Assembly: GCA_027605045.1 (NCBI GenBank)
Contig: JAQFWX010000006.1
Span: forward strand, 1,973,483 to 2,037,482
DNA length: 64,000 bases
Reading direction: 5' to 3'
Source: Phallus indusiatus
Taxonomy: Eukaryota; Basidiomycota; Agaricomycetes; Phallales; Phallaceae
The notes under the pieces were generated by a model that was not told the origin of the DNA, searched no databases, and saw only the letters and a program-made list of their open reading frames with translations. A program made the position numbers and the translations under genes. Position 1 is the first letter of the stretch; each line of letters starts with the position of its first letter. Shown here one piece after another: positions 1-11,385 of this stretch.

Positions 1-1039
1 GTAGTTTAGTGCAAGTTCCCGGAGACGCTTGCTACAGGCGTGCGATATACCGGCCAAAGTACGGGAGGCCGTGGCTAAGATGACGGTAGAGAGAAAGGAC
101 GAGATGTTGTCCAAGACGCCGTTACGAATCAACCGAACTACTGGCAGCCATGGGGCGTAATGATGAAGAAAACTAAGTTGAGAAAGGAAAGTCAATTGAA
201 AAATGGAAAGAACATTGAGCGAAATAAGACTCACTGCTTCTTTAGTCTAGCCTCGTCCAGAGCAGATAGAGAAACCGAGTCTTGACTTCTGGCATTATTG
301 AGTCCGCTTCTCAGCTCTGTATCTGGTGGGCCCGGGGGTGCATTCCGACGGACCAGGTTTTGTACAAGGGTAAGGGGTGCGATCCAACGCTTCCAATCAG
401 ACTGGAGCTGGGCAAATGCACCTTCTTGTGATGAGAAGTCACGAGGGAAGGGGAATAGGGTTGATTCTACGTGGGACAGAGTTTCAGGAGAGAGAGGAGT
501 CTGTGGCGTTGTGACAGAGGGTACGGGTAGGGTCTGCGCCGAATGCTGATTTGAGGGCGAAGATTTCGACGAGGAAGGGGTAACGGTTGCCCTTGCCAAC
601 ATCTCGGTGGTATTGGCCAATACATGGAGACGCGAATCGTCGGGGGATCTAAAATCGGTAAGTAATGAGTGTACAACAGCTGCTTGGATAGAGAGTAGAG
701 TACTTACTGCTGTCGGTGGCTGGCACTGGATGTGGGTCTCACACCGACAGATAAGGCCGGGACCAGCGGGGACCTTGGAGGACTTTTGGGCAAGATGTGA
801 CGGGGACGACGGGTCTTTATTGTATCCGTCGACAAGGGCTCTGGATCAAAAACGCAGGGTATTCCGATGACGCTACATCTGTGGCAGCCCTCTCCGTCGC
901 CAGCGAGACGTTCGCAACGGCTTTTTTGTTTTCTGCAGGCATTGCAAGCCTTTGAAGTCTTGGGTCGTTTTGGACGGGATGGTACGAATGAAGATGGTGA
1001 GATGGCACGTTTAATTGAAGTCTCTCCTCCGATGTTCAT
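1..1039 (-). CDS. Zn2Cys6 fungal transcription factor (5' part, runs off left edge)
   Basis: Gal4-type zinc-cluster regulator, expected to act in the nucleus as a DNA-binding transcription factor. Exons on the minus strand are 1039-708, 648-235 and 172-1, with GTAAGT and GTGAGT donors and TAG acceptors that keep the frame. The cluster lies near the N terminus: Cys32, 35, 42, 52, 55 and 62 in C-x2-C-x6-C-x9-C-x2-C-x6-C spacing, preceded by a basic stretch (SRPKRPKTSK). A Ser/Thr/Pro-rich linker follows, then a segment with LQSDWKRWIAPLTLVQNLV and, in exon 3, FLHHYAPWLPVVRLI, the style of the fungal-specific transcription factor regulatory region. The 3' end is outside the window. It is divergent from the gene at 1706. 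The regulated pathway cannot be told from this sequence. Confidence 0.85.
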
Positions 1040-1705
1040 GTTTTCTGACAGTGATAGGGTAAGACTACCAGCGGGAGGCCGGGGCGTGCGCCTGATGAAT
1101 GGACTCGTGTGGACTCGCGCTCCGATTGGCCAATGCCCACCGGTTCAACAGAAATACCAAGTGAGCTCGATTGGCATACATTATACTCTATAAAATACCT
1201 GCTAAATGAACTGTATATCTTGGGGAGAGAAATAACTTTGCGTTGTCAAAATTGTTTTACGCGCACCGCGGATGGCTATGCTTCTTAACTTTATATTTGA
1301 GTCAAAGACAGGGTCTTCCCGGCGCAGCGCAGTACATACAGCGGAATGAATGAATCTTTAGAAGTAGCAAATACGCTGAGAGATTTTAGAAGACCACTTG
1401 TATTTCAAAACACATGAATTCAGCGCCATATCAGTTGTGTGTGTTCAGTTGAATCATAGCCCCATAGCCCCCACACTGGCCAACAGGCTTTCAGTTGCCA
1501 CAGCTCCCCCCACAGCTGCGAAAGCGGGAACAAATGACCAAATTCAGCGAGAGCGTGACGTTTTCGCTTTCGTGTCACCCACACAGACGCCCATAGCCAC
1601 CTTAGTGACCTTTACTGCTTTTACCTCGGCCCCCCCTTGCGACGTCTCTGTTTTTCTTCTCGACACATCCAAAAAAGCGACCTTTTCCTCACTTTCTTTT
1701 GTCGA
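1040..1705. promoter_or_regulatory. Divergent intergenic promoter region
   Basis: A 666-bp gap separates two divergently transcribed genes, so it must hold both promoters. A TATA-like CTATAAAATA lies near 1188-1197 and CT-rich tracts precede the ATG at 1706, as is common in basidiomycetes. No other gene is visible in it. Confidence 0.5.
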
Positions 1706-3146
1706 ATGTCTCAAGAACAGTCTCCAACAACACCAGCTTTTATGGCGACCCCAATGCTCTCGACATCGACCAATCTGAGCAACAATGCACACACACAACA
1801 CAAAATCACTGCATCTCCTTCCCGCCCAACACACACTCTTTCCCCTATCCCGCTCCACCCAGCCCGGGCTGGCTCCAAATCCCCGACTTCAATACCATCA
1901 AGCCCTACTTCTATGTACGTGTACTTTTAAAGAGAAAACTTTCCATACTTATTATTATTTCTTTGTTTACAGACGTTCTGCGTCTTCCGCCATTTTCGAA
2001 AGAGACATCGAACCTCTGGTCTTACCTCATCCACATCACACACATCCACATCGGACGCCACGTAGCACACAGATGGAGCAAACCGTTCCCAGTGTTTTAA
2101 CAGAGGCCGCCGCCGCTCTCGCCTCCATTTCTGAAAACGGTCAATCCGGAGCTGAAGCTATCTCGATCCTCACTCCTCAAGCCCCATCTCCGTCGTACGG
2201 TCTGGCTTTGGGGATGACGGCCTTGCCTATCAGTCCGACTGGGCAGCCTTTTGGTTCTGCCTTCAGTGCACCTGGAAGTACCGGCATACGAACTCCTGCA
2301 GGTTTCGGTAGTCAAAGCAGAAGTCCCAGTCCTTCGCGAGCGACATCAATCTCCATCTCTTCTCCCGGTCCTTCTGCCCCCGCCGCTTCCTCCTCTTCTA
2401 AGAAAACTCCTGCAGCTTCGCCTATCCCTTCACCTCTTGCCGGAACATCATCACTTCCCAGCGTTACCCCCATCATGTCTCATGGCATCCCTAGCCCTCG
2501 TCAGCACCACGTCAACAGCACCCCACCGTCTTCTTATTCCCCACCCGCAATCCAAACGTCTCCTTCACTTCGTCCTTCCTCCCATTCACAGTATAACGAC
2601 ATTGTAGGCCATATGGACGGCCCTTCGGTTCTCCCACCATCTCTTTTACACATTGATCCTTCTTCATTGCCACCTGCTCCTGCTCGACAAAACCTATCGG
2701 CGACAAGTCCTGATCAGACAACAACTTCGAAACGCCTTTCATTCATTTCGTACTCGGATCTCCTCTACAGTACTCCTGTCGCTTCACATCCCCTTAGCTC
2801 ATTAACCTCCAGCGCAACCATCACCCCTCCACCTCATCTACCTGCCGTCACAAATAACGTGCCAATCGTCCTTCCAAATCCTACTGCCGGTACATCGAGC
2901 AGACCTCTCAGCATGTATTCTTTCACCGCCCGAACCGGGAAACAAAGCTATCCTTCCCAGACATATGCCAGTGATTATGCTGCGCCTTCCGATGATGGCG
3001 CATCTCGTAGGCACTCTGTTCTAACTCAAAGCGAAGATATCACCCAACGCATGATTGATGATCTTGGGGGAGAATGGGAAAGGGAAGGACTTGGAAAGGG
3101 TCTTGAAGAACGGCTAGAAGGTATCACAATGGCGGCGTCAGGCTAA
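1706..3146 (+). CDS. Ser/Pro-rich hypothetical protein, 460 aa, one intron
   Basis: Two exons, 1706-1914 and 1973-3146, are joined by a 58-nt intron (GTACGT...TTTACAG) that restores one open frame of 461 codons. The start ATG at 1706 opens with MSQEQSPTTPAF. The protein is low-complexity and dominated by Ser, Pro and Thr. Denser segments stand out: RSASSAIFERDIEPLVLPH just after the splice junction, and an acidic C terminus with QRMIDDLGGEWEREGLGKG. No signal peptide, membrane segment or known domain is visible. The junction placing the FERDIEP motif in frame supports a real gene. Function unknown; probably a conserved basidiomycete protein, but that is memory-based and unverified. Confidence 0.75.
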
Positions 3147-3150
3147 ATTA

Positions 3151-3156
3151 AATAAA
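3151..3156 (+). terminator. Putative poly(A) signal AATAAA
   Basis: AATAAA lies four bases after the stop codon of the 1706-3146 gene and is followed by T-rich sequence, consistent with 3'-end formation. Confidence 0.45.
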
Positions 3157-4468
3157 CATTTTTGTTTTCTTCTTCTTTTTTAAAGTTTCTAGGATTAGTT
3201 TTAGTGTTTTTTTTTCTCTCTTTCTCTGTCTCGGTTTCCTATACCCGACTCATTATTTGCGGTACCTTAGCTTCGTTTCATCCTGATTTTCTGTCTCATC
3301 CTCCATGTCGTCTCTCTCCGTCACTTTGATGCTGCTTCTCGATGTTTGGTTTACTTGTTGTGTGCATTGCCACGATATTATGGATTCAAGTTAGTTCTGT
3401 TATTTTTTTCTTTTTTTCAAACAAAAAAACTGTAGTTTTGTTGTTATGTATATTTTGTTTGCGTAACGCGTAATGATTAAATCCGGGCATGCATGGCACA
3501 TTCACGTTGTATGGATTTTGATATAATGGAACCTCTGAAAGCATCATCAGAATGTAGCAGCACTGGTTATCGATCTACATGACTTCAAAATGAAATCGTA
3601 GGCTTTACTTGAAGATTACCAAATGGTCTACCGATACCATTATAAAGTATGACGCTAGTAAGGTATACGTAGGAAACTCCTGAAACGCAGAACATGCATG
3701 TCTCGTACGTCTTGTTTTGACTGTTCTTGTTAATCGCCTACGGAACCTTGCTGCTACACCAAAGACAGAGCATACAGACAAGGTGAGCTCCGGTGCCTTA
3801 TCGGTTTGCGCGAAGAAAAAGTCCAAAGCGACCGCGATTAGAAAAGAGACTCGAGAGACTCGGAAAAACGAGAGCGCTGCCCAAAGCAGTACTTCCAAAA
3901 GTGTCAAGTATTAGTCGATACTGAACAATTCGAATGAATGAGCTTTTTTATTACTTGTCATGGAAAAAAATGTAAATACCTCACCAAAACACATACGTAT
4001 GACGGTCACATGGGGTGGTCATTTCGTTCACTCATCATCAAAGCATGGAGAAAAGGAAGCCTTGACGGGATATGATACGAGAACAAGGTATCAGATCTTT
4101 CGAGAATCGCGTCGCCTTGGCTAAGGACCAAGAAAGATGGACGCTCGTGGGATGGTGTGGCGAGACAGGGGAGAGATTTCGGGTTTGATTAAAGACTGCC
4201 TTCGAACATGCCGTAATACGTGATGGAATGCGTCAGATGATCTTTTTCAATGTCCTGGGTGCTAGAGTAAACTTCTGTGCTAGTACTGGCGCTGCGGTGC
4301 TCCTGCGATTGTAGGGATAGGGAAAGAACTACAAGCCTTTCTAGTACTCGTCGTATCGAGTCACTAGTCACGTACGTACGCATAACCCCGGCCATCCACA
4401 TCTCTCATTCCAGGTCTTTTGTCTAATTCGCTGTACGCACCCATTGCACATTTTCTCGCCTTCGCTTA
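3157..4468. other. Intergenic, no convincing gene
   Basis: T-rich 3' flank followed by mixed sequence. Short open frames on both strands (for example 3717-3914) show no domain, no splice-consistent extension and no counterpart elsewhere in the window, so no gene is called. Confidence 0.4.
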
Positions 4469-6620
4469 GTGTCTCTTCCGCCAGAAATTGAAGCTCTCAA
4501 GGCTGAAGGCAACGCACTCTACCTCGCGGGCGACCACACTGCTGCGATAAACAAGTACACGATCGCCATCACTACCGTGTCTGACAACGCCATTTTATTT
4601 GCAAATCGTGCTGCATGTCATCTCGCTCTCAGACAGTTTGTCCCATTTTCTCGTCTCTTTTCCCTGTTCTTGCCTTTGATCTCATCTAGCTAGATATGAA
4701 CAGGCTCGTGAAGACGCGCAAAAAGTATACAGCTTTACAAAATACTCCACTACCCATTCCCACCTTTTGTTTTTTCAGGCTACAGAACTAGATTCCAAAT
4801 ATGCCAAAGGATGGGGTCGGTTAGGTTCTGCCTTAGAAGTAAGTAAAACACGGTGAAAAGCTCACCACGCACTATTTGAATCTCAATCTAGGGTATTTCC
4901 AGCTACAAAGAAGCCTTAGATGCATACGGAAAAGCCATCGAGTGCATCCAAGTGCTCTCGACTCTTTCAGATACCGACAAGAAGCTCAAGGCGCAATACA
5001 AGTCCTGTTTTACTCGGATGGAACTCCTGTCAGAGAGTCGTCATATAACGATGAAGGAATCAGATTTGGTGGATAAAAGGATGCCTTGGGACTTGGTCGA
5101 TGAAATGGGGGGTGACCTTCCAGCCGAAAGTAGCGTCAGTTTTAGAATCAAATCATATTCTTTGTCATTGGACTGACGAACATTCTTTTCAAGGGTCAGG
5201 TTGTTTTGGCTGCATGGAAAGTTCGTATTCATGGAATTTCCTGCGTTTCAGCCAAAACTCACTCGCGTTTAATTCGTCAGGGTTTGGAAAGGTCGAAAGC
5301 AATCCTTAAAAGCCTTACGGTGTATCCTAATGGCTTAATGGGTGGGAGGGTTGGTGGTCTGGAAGAATTAAGCAATGCTATTCTGACGGAGGAGCGATGT
5401 ATTATTCTGAAAGGAGACGATTCACTGGTCAAAGACTATAACCAATACTGTGAGCACGTTACATTCCAACTACCTTCTGACTGATAAACTTTACGCTCGG
5501 CACAGTACAATTTGAAATTTGTCGATTCAATGCATGGGTATCTGTGACAAAACCTCGGGAGATCATCAGACTAGCAAAACATAGGTTATCGCAAACTGGG
5601 AACTGGGATAGCATCCGTGGCGCACTTGCCTGCCAAGCTCGGTCGGTGCATTCATGTCTTCTCTATCATTATCTTCTCTCTACGATTGCTGACTTCTCAT
5701 CAGAGCCTGGATTATCCTGGGTTTTCTAGGACAGGTATCCCACATAACTCGGGATGAGCTTTTCAACTGGTATGATCGGACCTGCAAGCTTATAGAGCTT
5801 GGACAGATGGAATGGCCTGATGTCCCTCGAGACCTTCGAGGCACCATTTTTGACACCACATTTCTCCGTGGAGTTCAAGTTCTCCGAATGAATGCTTACA
5901 TGCAGGTATGTTACATCTATACGTTTCATTTCATTAATTGAAAAAAAAATGTTTAGGCACAATGTAAACCACCTTCGTGCCTCTGGCAAGTTCACGCTGG
6001 ATGGCCTGTTGACTCTAGCAGATGAGATTATTGCCGGTGTAGAGAACACACCATTAGAAGAAGTGGAAAACATGCGCATGGTTCCTTACTTCTACCTTGC
6101 TTTCTACCGCTACCCCCAAGCGACAGCCTGGAGGTAATCTCATTTTTTTTAACTCAATATGCTGCAGTGTTGAAACATTTATAGTATAAGAGGCTTTGTC
6201 TATTATCGCAAAGCAAGCTTTGAGAGTGAGGAAACTACCCTTGAGGATCGTGAATGGTCCAGAAAATCTGGCGAAGCATATGTCAAGTCGGCTGACTTAT
6301 ACCCAGAAGATGATGAAATCCATTGTTGTGTGTGTTACATTGATTTTTCCAATACAGACTGACGATTGTTGATAGTTATGTTGAAAACCGCGATTCAATC
6401 CTACTCCTCAGCCAACAACACGGCACGTGAAATGTTGGCTATCATGGAACGCATTCGCCTTGCTTATCCTAAGATGCAGCGTATATGGAGAAATTCGGCA
6501 TCAGAGTTGGAGGGTGGACATGAACAACTTGTTCAGGTTATGAATGCAGAAGATGAGTGTAGGCAAGCATTGGCTGCTGGGAAGTTTACATTGAATGATC
6601 CTATTGCGTTGGCAGTTTAG
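4469..6620 (+). CDS. TPR-like protein, ten exons, start codon apparently GTG
   Basis: Exons: 4470-4635, 4694-4724, 4779-4838, 4892-5134, 5194-5449, 5506-5641, 5704-5905, 5957 or 5991-6133, 6185-6327, 6376-6620. Translation gives an N-terminal TPR pair (LKAEGNALYLAGDHTAAINK, then ATELDSKYAKGWGRLGSALE and YKEALDAYGKAIECI), followed by a long helical region ending GKFTLNDPIALAV. This matches the TPR-like cytosolic scaffold proteins common in Agaricomycetes; the partner is unknown. Two oddities. The codon where the initiator Met is expected (before SLPPEIEALKAEG) reads GTG at 4469. And the obvious acceptor at 5955-5956 puts exon 8 out of phase with exon 7, while an AG at 5989-5990 restores the frame (about 541 aa). 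It may be functional with that splice or starting to decay. Confidence 0.7.
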
Positions 6621-6649
6621 ATTGTACTTAACCTTAAGTTTTAAGTGTT

Positions 6650-6655
6650 AATAAA
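6650..6655 (+). terminator. Putative poly(A) signal AATAAA
   Basis: AATAAA 30 bases after the stop codon of the TPR-like gene, in AT-rich sequence. Confidence 0.5.
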
Positions 6656-6659
6656 TCTC

Positions 6660-7574
6660 TGAGTAATTTTTTTACATGAAGTGTATGAGGTCTGCCACAC
6701 ACGGTGGTCACGCCTTTATTTTCCCACTTAGGTCAGTATCAAAGTAGCTCAAAGGAGATTATAGAGGCTTAGTATGACAAGCCAGGGATTTCACAATGAA
6801 TAATAATTAATCCACCAATGACAGTAATCAATCTGAACTACAAATTGAAAGTTCTTAGATAAATAGACTTCAACCACACCAGTAAGGCTTACTATTTGTT
6901 AAGGCAGAACAAAGTGATATAGTTAAGGGATTGTTTGAGGTTGGTTAAACATTGACAGCAGGACTGATTTTAGATCTACAGTTTCTCAGAATGCTAGGCC
7001 AATTAATTTAAGAGTGATCCAATACATAATATTTTTATTTCATTAAAATTAAAATGGTATCTAAACCTAAGTCAAGACACTTAAAGCCTCCTCATATACT
7101 CAAACTAGTTTAAAAGATATCACTGCTAGTAACAGTGAAAGCTTTTGAAAGTATATTCCTCACTAGTTTTTTTGCTTTTGAAGTGTAGAAAGTTCTCAGG
7201 TAAAATAATTCTGCAATGATTGTGAGTTTAGACTCAGATCTACAATTCTTTCAAGTAAGACTATATATAACTGTAGATTAATATTCAGAACCTTAGCAGT
7301 CTAACTACTATTTATCAAATACAACAGATAAATATGACCATGTGTTAGTACTGAATTGGCTAATAGTAGCACAGTCTGACTACAGACCAGTATTGAAGTG
7401 AATGATAGCAGTAGAGGATCCTCTGGTGCTACCTCCAACTCAATCCAGCTTCTCTGAGACAAAGCTTACCTCCTTTTTATAATTAAAGTCTTCCAGGACA
7501 ATGACAATGTATTAGTCAAATGCAAGGTTTTTGAAAGCCTTGTATCACACTGCCAATATCTGGAGGCTAAGAGT
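6660..7574. other. AT-rich non-coding relic sequence
   Basis: No open frame of note on either strand. The stretch is AT-rich with many stops and leads straight into the solo LTR at 7580. It is probably old decayed transposon sequence, but no family can be assigned. Confidence 0.4.
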
Positions 7575-7579
7575 GAGGC

Positions 7580-7969
7580 TGTCAGGGTACGCTACCGCGT
7601 CCCCTCATTTTTCCTTACTTATTATCATCGGTATATATTTATTTCTACCTTATTTACATTTCCCGTGCATTACCTCTACCTTCCGTTTATTCTCTCCATC
7701 CATATTTCACCTTCTCTACTGCGCGCGCGCTCACACGGCGTGATGCCCGTGACATCACGTCGCTTAGGCTCGGCTTGGGCGCCTGGCACTTAGCTGTGTC
7801 AGGGCCGCACGCCGCGTCGTCGTTTTATGTATATAGTAGCTGTACCTAGAGTGAGGGTCCCTAAGCTTGTTCTCTTAGGATCCCCTCCCTCTAGGTGAGT
7901 AGTTAGTTTCCCTTCCAATATATTGTCTTAGGATCCCCTCCCTCTAGCTTGAGCTGAGTAGCCCTAACA
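7580..7969. mobile_element. Solo LTR, 390 bp, with 5-bp target duplication
   Basis: Begins TGTCAGGG and ends CCCTAACA, near-perfect inverted termini with the TG...CA ends of retroviral-type LTRs. It is flanked by GAGGC on both sides (7575-7579 and 7970-7974). A 22-base direct repeat containing TCTTAGGATCCCCTCC occurs twice inside (about 7873 and 7925). The first roughly 220 bp are repeated at 10,681. No internal retrotransposon region adjoins, so this is a recombination-derived solo LTR. Confidence 0.8.
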
Positions 7970-7974
7970 GAGGC

Positions 7975-9114
7975 TGTGAAATCATACTTTCAACTTGTTC
8001 AATTATAAAGATTACTAGAATATCTATATGAAGATAGATATTAAAACTGCTAAGTTGGTAGGATGATATTAAATAAATCACAATTGATATATCCTTATTA
8101 CTTGAATATAGAAGTGAAACTCAAGTACTCTTCCCTGTTTGACTTTGCAATCTTGGTGAGGGTAGGGTGAATGACTTTCTCAAACCACCATTGTTGAACA
8201 TTAATGGGTATGGATGTGGCCTAATATTAAGAGTCATGATACTGGTGGATCATATGCAGAAATAACACAGAAATATTTATTGAGCTGGACCCCTCATTGA
8301 GTTATACTCATTGCTCTCAAGCTTTTTAAAAGGAATAGAGAATATGTCATAATCCCTTCTATTTTTGTTGTGAAAACTTTGCATACTGGTAACATAGTTT
8401 ACAGAGCTTGATGAAAAAGTCCAAGAGGGAGAACAGTTGAATCACCATTATTAGCACTTTTTTTATTTTCTCTTCTCACCTCTCTATATTTTATTCACTT
8501 TTCAAAGTGTTATTTTGAAAACATGTCATGCCCTTCTATTACTGCCCAATCAATCTCATCTAAAATCAACAACAATCATATCCTTTACCAGCCCAATGCA
8601 CAACCCCTTACACAAGTCTCTAATAAGGGTGAAGTCCTTAAGAATCCCTTCCAATCCATAAGTTTTTTCTCTCAGTATTTTCTTATTCTTATATTATTGA
8701 AATTATTTAGGAAAGTCTTCTAATATGGCTAATGTGAGTCTAGATGTTAACAATTCAGTCCAGTCCAAGATTAATGAGAATGACACAAGTTAGTTTTATT
8801 TTGGTTTCTTCTATTTACTTTATTTTAAATTCCTTATGAGCTATTATTCACTGTGGCTATTGTGACAATCCAAACCCTCTAATGATTCAATGTAATATTT
8901 GTCATTACTTCTTTTGTATGGGAACCGAAGATAAAATTGGCTGTCTGGAAAAAGACAGAATTAAAAAAATACAAATGTTTTAAATGTTATATTATTGCAC
9001 AAAAACCTTACTTTTGTATGTCTTTTTTTTTTTTTCTTTACAAGTTATTCCAGAGGGTCTGAGGTTTTTTCCCATGCTTTTATTCCCTAACCTTTTTATT
9101 CTGCCTAACTCAGA
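7975..9114. other. AT-rich relic sequence
   Basis: Very AT-rich, stop-riddled DNA between the solo LTR and the gag relic. No domain, RNA gene or intact repeat was recognised. Confidence 0.35.
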
Positions 9115-9203
9115 CTATATGCGTGAACCAGAACTGCCAAAATACCTCGTGATGTGTTTCGATAATACGATTCCTAAAGACGTACAAACCGAGATTTGGG
9201 AGG
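9115..9203 (+). pseudogene. Possible gag fragment upstream of the LTR-like segment
   Basis: About 30 codons (ending in the region of IPKDVQTEIWE) have balanced coding composition unlike the AT-rich flanks. They sit just before an LTR-like segment and the downstream gag zinc-knuckle piece. It may be an upstream part of the same gag gene. The assignment rests on position only. Confidence 0.25.
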
Positions 9204-9530
9204 TGTCATGATCCGAAATCATGACTTCGATTCCGATATGTTTTCCGATGAATGACTTACGACCGAACCTCCTTGACGAACCGAACTCGAACTACACTCG
9301 AACTGATCGAGTCTAGACTAGCGTCTAGACTAACAATCTATTCTAGAACGACTTATATAAGAGGTTCTCATGATGTCGTATTATTTCCCTTTGTTTAATC
9401 TTTAGTTAGCGAAAACTCATGTTTTCCATGAGTTCAATTATGTAAGCAAGAAATACCTTCCTGTACATAGCCGCGAACGACATAGAGCAAGCATGGGACT
9501 ATAATAAGTCAATACTAGCTCAACGTCAGA
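9204..9530. mobile_element. LTR-like segment beginning TGTCATGATCC
   Basis: Starts TGTCATGATCC and may end near GTCAGACA, giving TG...CA termini over about 327 bp. It interrupts what looks like gag coding sequence. No target-site duplication was found, so the right boundary and the LTR call are tentative. Confidence 0.3.
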
Positions 9531-9644
9531 CACCCGTAAAATCAATGGGTACTCATTCAAGCTTGGCCAGACAAGCTCAAGAGAACAACTACCGCACTAA
9601 AATAAAACCAAGCGGTATACCATGAGGACTATCCCCCGTATGAC

Positions 9645-10207
9645 TAAGGCTCCACACGGGTTTTATCCTCGGATACGGGTACCCGACCCGCGGGTATTTT
9701 TTATGGACCTGGCTGATCCGTGACCCGAGCCGAATATTACCCGCGGGTAATGTCAAATACCCGAGGGTCACACGGATCAACCCGTGTGACGGATAACCCG
9801 CGGGTACCTGTGTGTTACTTGTATGTAACATCACGTAAGACTAGAGAATATTAGAAGTTGTTACTATGTGACATGGGCGCCTAAAATAGGCGCCCGACAT
9901 ATCTTGTAGAGAATTAAAAAATATTAATGGCATATTTTTTTATTTTTATTTTAAGTAAGAATTGAGCTCTCTAGAGCCAAAATAAAAAAAAAATCACAAC
10001 AAAATTTACTCGAAATTCACCCAGGTGTTACTTATATCTTATGTAATCAGTTACCACGGGTACCCGCGGTTTCTGAAATGGCTATCCGTATCCGATCCGG
10101 GTAAAATAGGCACCAGGTACCCGCCAGACGGGTACCCGAGACCCGCGGGTATTTTGGCAGGTACCGCGGATAAAACCCGCGATATCCGCAACCCGTGTGG
10201 AGCCTTA
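9645..10207. mobile_element. Non-autonomous hAT-like MITE (18-bp TIRs, 8-bp TSD)
   Basis: Left end TAAGGCTCCACACGGGTT and right end AACCCGTGTGGAGCCTTA are perfect 18-base inverted repeats. CGTATGAC flanks both sides (9637-9644 and 10,208-10,215), an exact 8-bp target duplication. Subterminal regions are packed with ACCCGCGGGT-type palindromic motifs. No transposase is encoded. The 8-bp duplication and size fit a hAT-superfamily MITE. It landed inside the gag relic, so it is the younger event. Confidence 0.88.
9903..10005 (+). repeat. Dispersed ~100-bp motif, copy 1 (inside the MITE)
   Basis: TTGTAGAG, then an A/T-rich run, GAGCTCTCTAGAGC, and AAAATAAAAA...TCACAAC. The same order of blocks recurs at about 11,285-11,385 and 16,310-16,413. 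Confidence 0.45.
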
Positions 10208-10680
10208 CGTATGACCACAACTAGCAACGCGCTAGCTGTAAGACCAGCGACGAGCAGTACGACTAAGCCGACGAGAATGTCGACTACCACGACAACCCAA
10301 CCAGTCAGCTCAGGAACGCAAGCCCGAAGCAGTAGCACCATACTAAAGTGCTATGAATGTGGACAGACTGGCCATCTAAGACCACAATGCCCTAGAAAGG
10401 GACAGGTACGTGCTAACGTGATGCACGTTGAGGAGGAAGATGAAGACGATGCGGATGAGCTGCTCGACACAATTATAGAGGAATAAATGGGAGGTAACAT
10501 ACTAGAAGTGGAGGAATCCCCACAGTATGATGACGCTGAACAAGGTCAAGACACCGCAGAAGCAGCAGACTACGGGGGAGGGGACCACTATGAGTGGGAT
10601 GAAGTGGGATGAGAATGAAGACGCAGTAGGCGCATACATGATGGTGATAACCGAAGATCACGGTTATGACGAAAGAAGAC

Positions 10681-10900
10681 TGTCAGGGTACGCTACCGCC
10701 GTCTCTCATTTTCCTATTTATTATCATCGGCATCACTTTGTTTCTATTTTATTTATCATTTCCATATTTTACTTTTACTTTCCATTTCCTTGTTCTGTCT
10801 CTATTTCACTTTCTCTACTCTCGTGCGTCGCACGCTCGTACCTGGCGTGATGCCTGTGACATCACGTCGCTTAGGTTCGGCTTGGACGCCTGGCACTATA
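10681..10900. mobile_element. Truncated copy of the 7580 LTR
   Basis: Begins TGTCAGGGTACGCTACCG exactly as the solo LTR at 7580, with matching blocks through GTGACATCACGTCGCTTAGG and CGCCTGGCACT. Similarity stops near 10,900, so the 3' part is missing. A purine-rich GACGAAAGAAGAC immediately before it could be a polypurine tract, which would make it a 3' LTR remnant. Confidence 0.65.
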
Positions 10901-10910
10901 TTAATTGGAC

Positions 10911-10934
10911 CGTCAATGAAGTACTTCATTGACG
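10911..10934. repeat. 24-bp perfect palindrome
   Basis: CGTCAATGAAGT followed directly by its reverse complement, with no loop, a few bases after the truncated LTR ends. It may mark the breakpoint that truncated the LTR. No function is implied. Confidence 0.7.
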
Positions 10935-11284
10935 CTTTTTTTTGACATGTCATTTTTATGTGTTTGGAGGGTCCAGGAGGTGTTTCTGAACACTTTTAAT
11001 TATTTTAGTTTCAGTCAGTTACTTAGTAGAATCTTGAGAAATTCAATGTTTTGTATCTATAGTAATGAATAGCTACATTGACTTTACAAATTTTCGAGAC
11101 ACTTAATTTTATGGTCTGGGATGGTGTAAAATAATATTCCGAGAAATTTTAATTAGTACAACTTGATCACATTACTTAGTAAAATAATGAGATATTCTTG
11201 TTTTTTTGTGCATCCGGCTAGCCTGATACTGGCTTATCTATGCAGTGATGTCTTTCATCGATTACATAAGCAAAAACGAAAAAT

Positions 11285-11385
11285 GTAGAGATTCAAAAAA
11301 TATTTAGTACGTTTTTTACCGTTTTCAATTTGGAGTAGAATTGAGGTCTCTACAAGCAAAATAAAAAAATCACACAATTGCCTCT
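11285..11385 (+). repeat. Dispersed ~100-bp motif, copy 2
   Basis: GTAGAG, A/T-rich run, TTGAGGTCTCTACAAGC, AAAATAAAAAAATC, then ACACAATTGCCTCTG. It shares the last block exactly with the copy at 16,310. Confidence 0.45.

Larger units (their letters stand above)
9531..10486 (+). pseudogene. Retrotransposon gag 3' fragment with CCHC zinc knuckle, split by a MITE
   Basis: Reads as the C-terminal part of a retrotransposon Gag nucleocapsid. A CX2CX4HX4C knuckle (CYECGQTGHLRPQC) lies at 10,349-10,390, followed by an acidic tail and a stop at 10,484-10,486. The reading frame upstream (LARQAQENNYRTK at about 9570-9610) is separated from it by the 563-bp element at 9645-10,207. Stops flank the pieces and no protease or reverse transcriptase follows, so this is a relic. 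Ty3-type is likely from the knuckle, but copia-type cannot be excluded. Confidence 0.65.

Noticed and set aside
3717..3914. 65-aa Lys/Ser-rich open frame
   Set aside because: Short, without neighbours, splice sites or family features.
10025..10341. Open frames across the right half of the MITE into gag
   Set aside because: The part before 10,208 is transposon sequence; only the gag part after it has protein character.
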